This document shows positions 58,145 through 64,000 of a stretch of 64,000 bases of DNA, one piece after another. The stretch comes from Brevibacillus choshinensis. Lineage in GTDB: Bacteria; Bacillota; Bacilli; Brevibacillales; Brevibacillaceae. Every line of letters starts with the position of its first letter. Positions within the stretch are counted from its first letter, which is position 1. The stretch is taken from positions 5,520,001 to 5,584,000 of the forward strand of contig NZ_CP069127.1 of the NCBI RefSeq assembly GCF_016811915.1, written 5' to 3'. The notes below the pieces were generated by a model, which ran no database searches, was not told the DNA's origin, and was given only the letters and a program-made list of their open reading frames with translations. The position numbers and the translations under genes were made by a program.

Positions 58145-59506
58145 TTATATCGCTTTTTTATTGGGGAGCAAACCTCCTTCCGTCGAAAAAGTACGGGAGG
58201 AGAGGATCGTGACAATCGGGAGCAACAAGGAAAAGAACAAAAATGGCAACGTCTCTGGAGTAGATACCCCTAATGTGATCGCCATCACCATCGCCAGCCC
58301 ATTCCAGGGTACCAGGACGGGCATGACCAGTGTGGTATCCATCATCGTTCTCCCTAACAGCTCGCGACCGCTTTCCAGCTTCGAAAAACGTCCGAGCAGC
58401 GTAGAGCCGAGCACGAGGATCGGGATGGTCTGGTTACAGCTGATGATCACGACCAGCAGAGACAAGACAGCAGCCTTGGCTACCAGCACGGTTTTGTTGT
58501 TCGTGCGGCCCATCATTTTTTCAACAATGGGGGTCAAGAGATTTGCTTTATTTAAAATTCCGTTCAGGAAGCCAGCCAGAATGATCAGCAAGAGCACACT
58601 GAGGATCGAGAGCATTCCGCCACCGTGCACCAACTCATCCAGCGATGTGCCGGAATTCAGCTCGTAACCGGTGAGCATGGAGGTGACAAACGTACTCATA
58701 TCGAGAGACGTCGTCAGCAAGACCAGAATGGCACTGGCAACTATCCCATAGAGCAAAGCGGTTACTGCCTTTACGCGGAAGGAAAAGGAAGCAACCAATA
58801 CCACCAGAGGAAGCATAGGCAGCCAGCTAATGGTATAGTGGCTCGAAAGAAGCTCCTGATACATGCCAATGGTGTCACCGGAGCCCGACTGTGCGCGAAA
58901 CAGGTCAAAGACCAGAAACAGCACCGCGCAAATTCCGGCGGTCAACAACGCGGGACGGCGAGTCTGCCTGTCCTGCGCCTCTGTCATTCCGACGTTCGAT
59001 AAAACGAGCAGCCGACTGCTGGAAATGGGCGAGAAACGCTCCCCCACCATCGCGCCGGATATCAATGCTCCCGCTACCATTCCAGCCGAAATGTCTGCGG
59101 CGTGGGCAATCCCCATCAAGGATAATCCGATGGTGCTCAAAGTCCCGACCGAAGTCCCTAGCAGATAGCTGACACCCGAGGTCATGAGAAAGGCGAGAAC
59201 CAAGAGATAGCTGACATTGACGATGGAAAGCCCGTAATAAATGATGGCGGGAATCGTACCTCCCATCATCAGCAGCGGGATCAAAAGGCCCACGAGGAAC
59301 AAAATCATCAGCACAGGCTTGGTCTGCTTGACGCCTTCCCAGCCGAATGCGAATTGCTGCTTCCAAGAAAACCCGAGCCTTTTTACACTTACCAGTGTGA
59401 CCAAGATCGCGAAAACAATCCCCAGCGCGAGCGGAAAACCGATCATCAAGCTGAGTACGATACCTGCGATCAGCGAGAGAATCGGGAGCATCGCTGCCAT
59501 AGGCAT
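58145..59506 (-). CDS. NhaC-family Na+/H+ antiporter-like transporter inside the cggR-gap operon
   Basis: About 453 residues and roughly 11-12 membrane helices. NhaC-type stretches: GGTIPAIIYYGLSIV, GTSVGTLSTIGLSLMGIA, GALISGAMVGERFSPISSSRLL, and a C-terminal CNQTIPILVLGSTLLGR plus TMMDTTLVMPVLVPWNGLAMVMA. Substrate could be Na+/H+, or malate/lactate exchange as in MleN. It sits 27 bp after cggR and 15 bp before gap, so it should be co-induced with glycolysis. I start at the ATG at 59506; the in-frame TTG at 59515 is too close to the GGAAGG. Confidence 0.87.
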   Translation of the reverse strand: MPMAAMLPILSLIAGIVLSLMIGFPLALGIVFAILVTLVSVKRLGFSWKQQFAFGWEGVKQTKPVLMILFLVGLLIPLLMMGGTIPAIIYYGLSIVNVSYLLVLAFLMTSGVSYLLGTSVGTLSTIGLSLMGIAHAADISAGMVAGALISGAMVGERFSPISSSRLLVLSNVGMTEAQDRQTRRPALLTAGICAVLFLVFDLFRAQSGSGDTIGMYQELLSSHYTISWLPMLPLVVLVASFSFRVKAVTALLYGIVASAILVLLTTSLDMSTFVTSMLTGYELNSGTSLDELVHGGGMLSILSVLLLIILAGFLNGILNKANLLTPIVEKMMGRTNNKTVLVAKAAVLSLLVVIISCNQTIPILVLGSTLLGRFSKLESGRELLGRTMMDTTLVMPVLVPWNGLAMVMAITLGVSTPETLPFLFFSLLLPIVTILSSRTFSTEGGLLPNKKAI

Positions 59507-59533
59507 TCCAATCAACTTCCTTCCTGCGTGCCG

Positions 59534-60553
59534 TCATGTGGACAAGAGAGACCTCGCAGCCCCTTCATCCGTAATAAGTACATTCTGACACGACTGCTTG
59601 GCAAAGGAAAGAATGGCTTTTGCTTTGCTCTCGCCCCCCGCGATGGAGAGAACGGTTTCCGCCTTATGCACTTCTTCCAGCTGCAGTCCGATCGTCGGCA
59701 TGCGATGGACCGTTTCCCCAGCTTCATTAAAGTAGTAGCCAAATGCCTCGGATACCGCCCCCGTTGTTTCAAGCTCCTGAAGCTCTTCTTCGGAGTAATT
59801 TCGTCTTCTCGCCATCGTGAGCGCATCACCGATCCCGTGCAAGACGATCCGAGTATCGCGCAAGAGTGTGAGGACATCCTGCACCTGCGGCTCCTTGACC
59901 AACGTCTGCAAAGCTTCGGGGTGGAGACGATCCGGTACGTGCAGCAAACGGTAGGAAGCACCCGTCTTGGCCGCCATCGCGGAGGCAAGCGTATTGGCCT
60001 GCAGCTCCACTCGCTCTCCCAAGCCGCCTCTCGCAGGTACAAATTGAACAGTGCGGAATGCTGCAGATGGCGAGAGATGTTTGGCTACACTAGCAATAGA
60101 AGATCCACCGGTCACAGCGACGATATCGCCTTCTCGGACGACTTGCCTCAGGACACGCGCTCCTACGCGTCCCAGCTCTTCCTTGACCCACGGCGATTGG
60201 TCCGCATCACCCTGAACGACAATCACCTCAGGGATGCCGAGCTTCTGCTGCAGGCGTTCGGCCAGATCGGTCAGCCCAAACAGCTCGCCTACCAACGGCT
60301 CCATATCGTCCAGCACGTGGACTCCTTCATCACTGAGACTCATTCCGGCTGCGGTCACATGCAACAGACCCGTTTCCTTCAGCAGGTCTACCTCCGCTCG
60401 CAAGATCCGCTCAGTCGTATTCATCGCCTGAGCCAACCCTCTGCGTCCAATCGGCTGCAGATGGTAAATCGAGCGCAATAGCATGTAACGCTCACGCAGC
60501 ACCTGAATCAAGTCGGGTACCAGCTTTTGTTGCAACTCCAGTAATCGGCGCAT
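59534..60553 (-). CDS. cggR: Central glycolytic genes regulator (SorC family)
   Basis: 339 residues. N-terminal helix-turn-helix (RYMLLRSIYHLQPIGRRGLAQAMNTTERILRAEVDLL), then a SorC-type sugar-phosphate-binding domain with AVTGGSSIASVAKHL and FVPARGGLGERVELQANTLA. In Bacillus, CggR represses the gap operon and fructose-1,6-bisphosphate relieves it. First gene of the operon; a CggR-type operator lies at 60605-60643 between promoter and start. AAGGAAGAAGG precedes the ATG. Confidence 0.95.
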   Translation of the reverse strand: MRRLLELQQKLVPDLIQVLRERYMLLRSIYHLQPIGRRGLAQAMNTTERILRAEVDLLKETGLLHVTAAGMSLSDEGVHVLDDMEPLVGELFGLTDLAERLQQKLGIPEVIVVQGDADQSPWVKEELGRVGARVLRQVVREGDIVAVTGGSSIASVAKHLSPSAAFRTVQFVPARGGLGERVELQANTLASAMAAKTGASYRLLHVPDRLHPEALQTLVKEPQVQDVLTLLRDTRIVLHGIGDALTMARRRNYSEEELQELETTGAVSEAFGYYFNEAGETVHRMPTIGLQLEEVHKAETVLSIAGGESKAKAILSFAKQSCQNVLITDEGAARSLLST

Positions 60554-60604
60554 GGACCTTCTTCCTTGTCAAAGTGTGTAGGTGGAACGTTTTACCTTTG
60601 AAAT

Positions 60605-60643
60605 CGGGACTTTTTTTGTCCCTCTATATACATTTTTTGTCCC
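60605..60643. promoter_or_regulatory. CggR operator
   Basis: CGGGAC-N6-TGTCCC (60605-60622) is a perfect palindromic site. A second TGTCCC lies at 60638-60643, with the first half of the second palindrome replaced by TATACA and the distance one base short. It fits the Bacillus tandem CggR operator with a degraded second copy, placed downstream of the promoter as a roadblock. Confidence 0.85.
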
Positions 60644-60680
60644 ACTCAGTGCAAAAAAAAGGAACTTCACTTACAACACG

Positions 60681-60709
60681 AATGTATCATAACTGACAGA
60701 AACTTGCAA
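60681..60709 (-). promoter_or_regulatory. Promoter of the cggR-gap operon
   Basis: TTGCAA (60704-60709) and TACATT (60681-60686), 17 bp apart on the minus strand, with the CggR operator about 40 bp downstream. Confidence 0.6.
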
Positions 60710-60742
60710 GACCTCCCCCTGCCCATTGGCGAGGGAGAGTGC

Positions 60743-61015
60743 TTACCTGTTTGTCCTGCCGAGCAGCTCAGATCTGAGCTCTTGGAACGTCACGACGTGT
60801 GTAATGGAACGAAAGACCACTTCTCCGTCGATCGCTACCACGGGAATCACCAGCATCATTTCTTCGTGCAGCGCTGGATCACTTTCAATATCAACCAGCT
60901 GCAGACGTAGGGGGAACTCCTTCTCCAATGCTTGGATCGCGAGCTCCACCTCGTCGCACAGGTGGCATTTTTTTCTTCCATAAAGGACTATATCAAACGC
61001 CCTGTCATTTCCCAA
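60743..61015 (-). CDS. Glutaredoxin-like thioredoxin-fold protein
   Basis: 90 residues. IVLYGRKKCHLCDEVELAI with redox C17-H-L-C20, then LVDIESDPALHEEMMLVIPVVAIDGEVVF, with the cis-proline in VIPVV. The YruB/DUF836 type often found beside rpoN/cggR. Start is a TTG at 61015, with AGAGG nine bases before, lying three bases after the rpoN stop codon; translation is probably coupled to rpoN. Confidence 0.85.
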   Translation of the reverse strand: MGNDRAFDIVLYGRKKCHLCDEVELAIQALEKEFPLRLQLVDIESDPALHEEMMLVIPVVAIDGEVVFRSITHVVTFQELRSELLGRTNR

Positions 61016-61018
61016 TCG

Positions 61019-62392
61019 TTAAAACCTCTTTCGTTTTGCTGAGGATGGAATCAGCATTTCTTCCCGATATTTTGCCACTGTTCGGCGGGAAATTTCAATT
61101 CCCTCGGTCTGCAGCATTTCTCCGAGCTTTTGATCGGACAGCGGTGATTTCCGGTCTTCCTGTTCGATCAGAGATTTGATTCTGCGCTTCACGCTCTCCG
61201 AGGAAGTGGCCGATCCGCTTGAAGTGGACAGCGCGGAGGTAAAAAAGTACTTCAGCTCAAAAATTCCCCTCGGGGTCTGCACGTATTTATTGCTCGTCGC
61301 CCGGCTGATCGTGGACTCATGCAGATTCACGCGTTCCGCGATTTCCTTTTGGGTCATCGGCTTCAGGTAATGGATCCCCTTGTCAAAAAAGTCTTGCTGC
61401 ATTTCTACGATGGCCTGCGTCACCCGCATCAGGGTCAACCGACGCTGCTCCAGACTTTTCGCCAGCCACATCGCCGCATTGAGCTTTTCATGGATGAATT
61501 GCTTGGCTTCCTCCTGGCTCTTTTGCTGGTTCAGCATTTTTTCGTAGAAGCTGTTGATTTTAAGTCGCGGTGTGGCAATGTCATTGACCAGAACGACATA
61601 CTCGTTCCCTACTTTTTCGACTGCGACATCCGGAATCACATACCGTGTCTCTGATCGGGAATACGCAGCTCCCGGACGTGGATTCAGCGTACGGACCAAA
61701 TCCGCCATCGCCTGAACATCCTGAGGCGTACATCCTACCTTATCCGCAATTCGCTGGTAGCGGTTGTCCGCCAGGTCCTGCAGATGAAAACGCACCACTT
61801 GCACGATCTTTTCATCATCGAGCGCGAGATGCTCCAGCTGGAGAAGCAAACATTCTTCCAGACTGCGGGCGGCCACCCCGACCGGGTCAAAATGCTGCAG
61901 GACAGACAGGACGTCCTCGATCTCCAACAGATCTGCCTCCAGCTTTTCGCTCGCTTCTTCCAAAGTCACTTCCAGATAGCCTTTTTCGTCCAGGTTCCCG
62001 ATCAAATACAGGGCGATTTTTCGTTGCAGCGGTGTGAATCCCTTTACATACCCGAGCTGGCGCTCCAAATGTTCGTACAGGGTATCCGCTCCCTGCTGGA
62101 CGTGGTCCAACGGATTGTAAGTGCTTTCATTTTTGGATGCAGTGTACTCTCCGGTTGCCCGATTCCCTACAATTTCCTTCCAGTCGATTTCAGGCGCTGG
62201 CTTTTCCGCTTTGGCAGAGGCAACTTCCCTAGGTGCTTCCAGGTCGATGACAGGGTTCTCAGTGGCCTGCTCCTGCAAGTAGGAAATCAGATCGACGGCG
62301 GAATACTGCAATATGGTAATTGCCTGACGCAGCTCTGGCGTCATCACTAACTTCAACGTCTGTTCCTGAAACAAACCCAATCCCATGTTCAT
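61019..62392 (-). CDS. rpoN: RNA polymerase sigma-54 factor
   Basis: About 457 residues. Gln/Leu-rich region I (GLFQEQTLKLVMTPELRQAITILQYSAVDLISYLQEQA), an acidic region II, a core-binding region (LYLIGNLDEKGYLEVTLEEA; LQHFDPVGVAARSLEECLLLQL), a helix-turn-helix (KEIAERVNLHESTISRATSNKYVQTPRGIFELKYFF) and the RpoN box SRRTVAKYRE near the C-terminus. Recognises -24/-12 promoters such as that at 2085-2100. Start at 62392 (or 62386); GGGGCGAG lies upstream. Known as sigL in Bacillus. Confidence 0.97.
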   Translation of the reverse strand: MNMGLGLFQEQTLKLVMTPELRQAITILQYSAVDLISYLQEQATENPVIDLEAPREVASAKAEKPAPEIDWKEIVGNRATGEYTASKNESTYNPLDHVQQGADTLYEHLERQLGYVKGFTPLQRKIALYLIGNLDEKGYLEVTLEEASEKLEADLLEIEDVLSVLQHFDPVGVAARSLEECLLLQLEHLALDDEKIVQVVRFHLQDLADNRYQRIADKVGCTPQDVQAMADLVRTLNPRPGAAYSRSETRYVIPDVAVEKVGNEYVVLVNDIATPRLKINSFYEKMLNQQKSQEEAKQFIHEKLNAAMWLAKSLEQRRLTLMRVTQAIVEMQQDFFDKGIHYLKPMTQKEIAERVNLHESTISRATSNKYVQTPRGIFELKYFFTSALSTSSGSATSSESVKRRIKSLIEQEDRKSPLSDQKLGEMLQTEGIEISRRTVAKYREEMLIPSSAKRKRF

Positions 62393-62641
62393 GAAGCTCG
62401 CCCCTTTCCTCTCCCGCACTTCCTCTTTTCTCTCTCGTCTATATAGCCATTATATTCGTTCTCTCTTGCAATTTTCCTGCCAATAATTGATTATCGAGCG
62501 GAAAAATGTGTTTGGGGGCCATCAGCCCGCCAAAGCCGGTCCCGCCGGCGATCCCGACCGCCGCAACTGCCCCCTTTTGCCCCATCCTCCCCTTCAGAGT
62601 TCAACCTCACGAAAAAATCGAACCAAAAACACGTTTTTTGT

Positions 62642-62671
62642 TTGCATTTATCAAGTGAAATGTCTTATAAT
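62642..62671 (+). promoter_or_regulatory. Promoter of tRNA-Arg
   Basis: TTGCAT (62642-62647) and TATAAT (62666-62671), 18 bp apart, 27 bp upstream of the mature tRNA. The ~280 bases between rpoN and this promoter hold no convincing gene. Confidence 0.8.
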
Positions 62672-62697
62672 GGAGAAGTATCACTTTTCCATATTGC

Positions 62698-62772
62698 ACG
62701 CCTGTAGCTCAGTGGATAGAGCAATGGTCTCCGGAACCATGTGCGGGGGTTCGATTCCCTTCAGGCGTACCA
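62698..62772 (+). tRNA. tRNA-Arg (anticodon CCG)
   Basis: Acceptor ACGCCTG / CAGGCGT, D arm GCTCAGTGGATAGAGC, anticodon stem ATGGT / ACCAT with loop CTCCGGA (anticodon CCG, reading CGG), T arm GGGGG-TTCGATT-CCCTT, and encoded CCA. A terminator follows. Confidence 0.95.
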
Positions 62773-62782
62773 TCGAATGAGA

Positions 62783-62818
62783 GAGAAGACTGGATTGATT
62801 CCAGTCTTCTTTTGTTTT
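62783..62818 (+). terminator. Terminator of tRNA-Arg
   Basis: GAAGACTGGA, TTGAT, TCCAGTCTTC, then TTTTGTTTTT. Confidence 0.92.
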
Positions 62819-62885
62819 TCTCCCCTGCTTCTCGGCCGTTATGGCTGAAAAGCTGTTGTCCAAGACGCCCGCCCGCTCTCCCATC

Positions 62886-62924
62886 AAAAAAAGCCTGCAG
62901 CTTCCAAACGGCTGCAGGCTTCTA
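62886..62924 (-). terminator. Terminator of the small membrane-peptide gene
   Basis: AAGCCTGCAGC / GCTGCAGGCTT perfect stem with T-run TTTTTTT on the minus strand. Confidence 0.9.
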
Positions 62925-62934
62925 TTGTCTTTGT

Positions 62935-63087
62935 CTATTGTTCTAGCTTCTTTTGAGCCATTTCATTCCCCGGCAGCGGGTCGATTGGGTCAGGTTTACG
63001 GGAGTATGCCTTATTCGTAACCCAGATTGTACTCCCGATAATCAGAACGAATGTAATGACCAAAGCGATCATAAAGCCCGTTGACAT
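62935..63087 (-). CDS. Small single-pass membrane protein, 50 residues (YtzI-like)
   Basis: MSTGFMIALVITFVLIIGST begins a single membrane helix, followed by a cytosolic-type tail with KPDPIDPLPGNEM. The architecture (one helix, then a DPIDP-type tail) recalls the small Bacillus YtzI proteins, which have no known function; this is by memory only. Start at the ATG at 63087 with GGGGGG seven bases before; strong terminator downstream. Confidence 0.7.
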   Translation of the reverse strand: MSTGFMIALVITFVLIIGSTIWVTNKAYSRKPDPIDPLPGNEMAQKKLEQ

Positions 63088-63278
63088 CCATTTTCCCCCC
63101 GTCTCTTTCTCTTCTCCTTCTCATTATACCTGATTTCGCCTATTCAGAAAGTCGATCCTTCTGCCAATCTCATGAATTTCGACACGATCCCGTAAATTCC
63201 ATAGGTCTCGATAGGAGAATCTTCTGTAAGGCGCGAATAGTACGACTACTAACTCCAATGGCAAGGCAGGGAATAACA

Positions 63279-64000
63279 ATGGCCAAGCTCACATCCACAT
63301 TCACGTGGAAAAAGAAGCCGAGCATAAAGGTAGCAGCCTCACCGTTGCTATCCGATCAGCTGCTGAACGCGTTTTTCCACCATACCACGGATGCGATTTC
63401 TTTCAGCGATATGGACAACAACCTCATTCTCGTCAACCAAGCCTTTGAACATTACTATGGATGGACGATCGAAGAATTGAAAGAAACGCCCTATTGCTTC
63501 ATCCCACCCGAATTGATCCAGGAATCTCAGCAATTGTTCGAAGCTGTTCGGACAATGGGCGTTCATCTCACCAATTATGAAACCATTCGGCAGCGCAAGG
63601 ACGGCAGCTTTGTCGACATCAATTTGACCAGTGCACCTGTCTTTGACGAGCATGGTACGATCATTGGCATTTCTTGCACAGCTAGAGATATTTCTGAACG
63701 CAAAAAAGCTGAGGAAGCCCTGAGGGAAACGGAAGCCAAATACCGCCTGCTCATAGATCACACCCAGGATATCGTCACGATCTACACCCCAACCATGGAG
63801 CGCATTTATATTTCGCCTTCTGTCGAAGAGCATCTCGGATACTCGGCGGCAGAATTTCATCCCCCCAACCGATTGCAGCTCATCCATCCAGACGACGAAG
63901 CCCTTTTGCGCGAATACCACCAGCTCATTTTGACGACCAAGCAGCATGTCCAATTCGAAACGCGTTCACTAAATAAAGATGGATTTCCCGTGGCCTTTGA
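63279..64000 (+). CDS. PAS-domain sensor protein, partial (C-terminus outside window)
   Basis: About 240 residues visible, cut by the window end. Two PAS domains: ~28-150 (FFHHTTDAISFSDMDNNLILVNQAFEHYYG; RKDGSFVDINLTSAPVFDEHG; ISCTARDISERKKAEEALRET) and from ~155 on (YRLLIDHTQDIVTIYTP; VEEHLGYSAAEFHPPNR; LIHPDDEALLREYHQL). Output domain is not seen; histidine kinase (for example a sporulation kinase) or diguanylate cyclase are both possible. Start at 63279 with AGGGAA ahead; an in-frame ATG lies seven codons upstream (63258). Confidence 0.85.
   Translation, partial: MAKLTSTFTWKKKPSIKVAASPLLSDQLLNAFFHHTTDAISFSDMDNNLILVNQAFEHYYGWTIEELKETPYCFIPPELIQESQQLFEAVRTMGVHLTNYETIRQRKDGSFVDINLTSAPVFDEHGTIIGISCTARDISERKKAEEALRETEAKYRLLIDHTQDIVTIYTPTMERIYISPSVEEHLGYSAAEFHPPNRLQLIHPDDEALLREYHQLILTTKQHVQFETRSLNKDGFPVAF

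Noticed and set aside
62438..62590. Short minus-strand reading frame upstream of rpoN starting MGQKGAVAAVGIAGG
   Set aside because: The purine-rich GGGGAGG touches the ATG with no spacing, no terminator follows, and the frame ends inside the likely rpoN leader. It is probably chance in GC-rich sequence.
63348..63953. Long minus-strand open frame opposite the PAS gene
   Set aside because: The plus strand encodes two clear PAS domains over the same bases. The opposite frame has no recognisable domain or ribosome binding site.

Overview
The window looks like chromosome of a Brevibacillus-type endospore former (Bacillales, Paenibacillaceae group). The evidence is the Firmicutes gene orders cggR-gap-pgk-tpiA-gpmI-eno and secG-rnr-smpB-ssrA, a KinB-like six-TM histidine kinase, a class I SAM riboswitch, CsoR/CopZ/CopA, strong purine-rich ribosome binding sites, and a heterocycloanthracin-type bacteriocin locus. 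Most backbone genes are moderately GC-rich. A stretch from about 28.6 to 38.9 kb is visibly AT-richer and behaves like an acquired island ending at the tmRNA gene.

Layout. 0-4 kb: a sigma-54 enhancer-binding protein, a -24/-12 promoter, a CitMHS transporter and an AtuA-family enzyme (cut by the window edge). 4-9.8 kb: BCCP-like protein, methionine aminopeptidase, sarcosine-oxidase-like flavoenzyme, orphan MetQ-like lipoprotein, Rieske protein plus amidohydrolase, TetR regulator. 9.8-13.8 kb: a ribose-type ABC importer under a SAM-I riboswitch. 13.9-16.5 kb: histidine kinase and a BBE-type FAD oxidase. 16.6-22.4 kb: a thiazole/oxazole-modified bacteriocin locus with a poly-(Ser-Cys) precursor, ThiF-like maturation protein, YcaO cyclodehydratase and SagB-like dehydrogenase. 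22.5-27.3 kb: nitrite/sulfite-reductase-like protein, YtkA-like lipoprotein, copA, copZ, csoR. 27.4-28.5 kb: DUF805 and DUF488 proteins.

28.6-38.9 kb is the island: a MocR regulator divergent from two PaiB-like genes, LysE, B3/4, DUF4097, FMN reductase, pirin, uracil-DNA glycosylase-like, and a WYL regulator with a PD-(D/E)XK nuclease-like protein. Three genes on the minus strand end inside degenerate fragments of ssrA, each followed by a copy of the ssrA terminator. 38.9-43 kb holds intact ssrA, smpB, rnr and secG.

43-52 kb: plus-strand genes lie between the secG and eno blocks: cytochrome c, FetAB-like exporter, ECF sigma factor with a double DUF4309 protein, and a Fur-box-flanked siderophore uptake system. 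52-60.7 kb: glycolytic operon under CggR, with an NhaC-type antiporter between cggR and gap. 60.7-64 kb: glutaredoxin-like protein, rpoN (sigma-54), tRNA-Arg(CCG), a 50-residue membrane peptide and the start of a PAS sensor.

Most distinctive points: the (Ser-Cys)14 bacteriocin precursor; the repeated ssrA remnants; a SAM riboswitch on a sugar-type importer (candidate methylthioribose uptake); the WYL/nuclease pair; and a sigma-54 operon whose activator has an altered GAFTGA loop. All calls are from reading the sequence; no database search was run.
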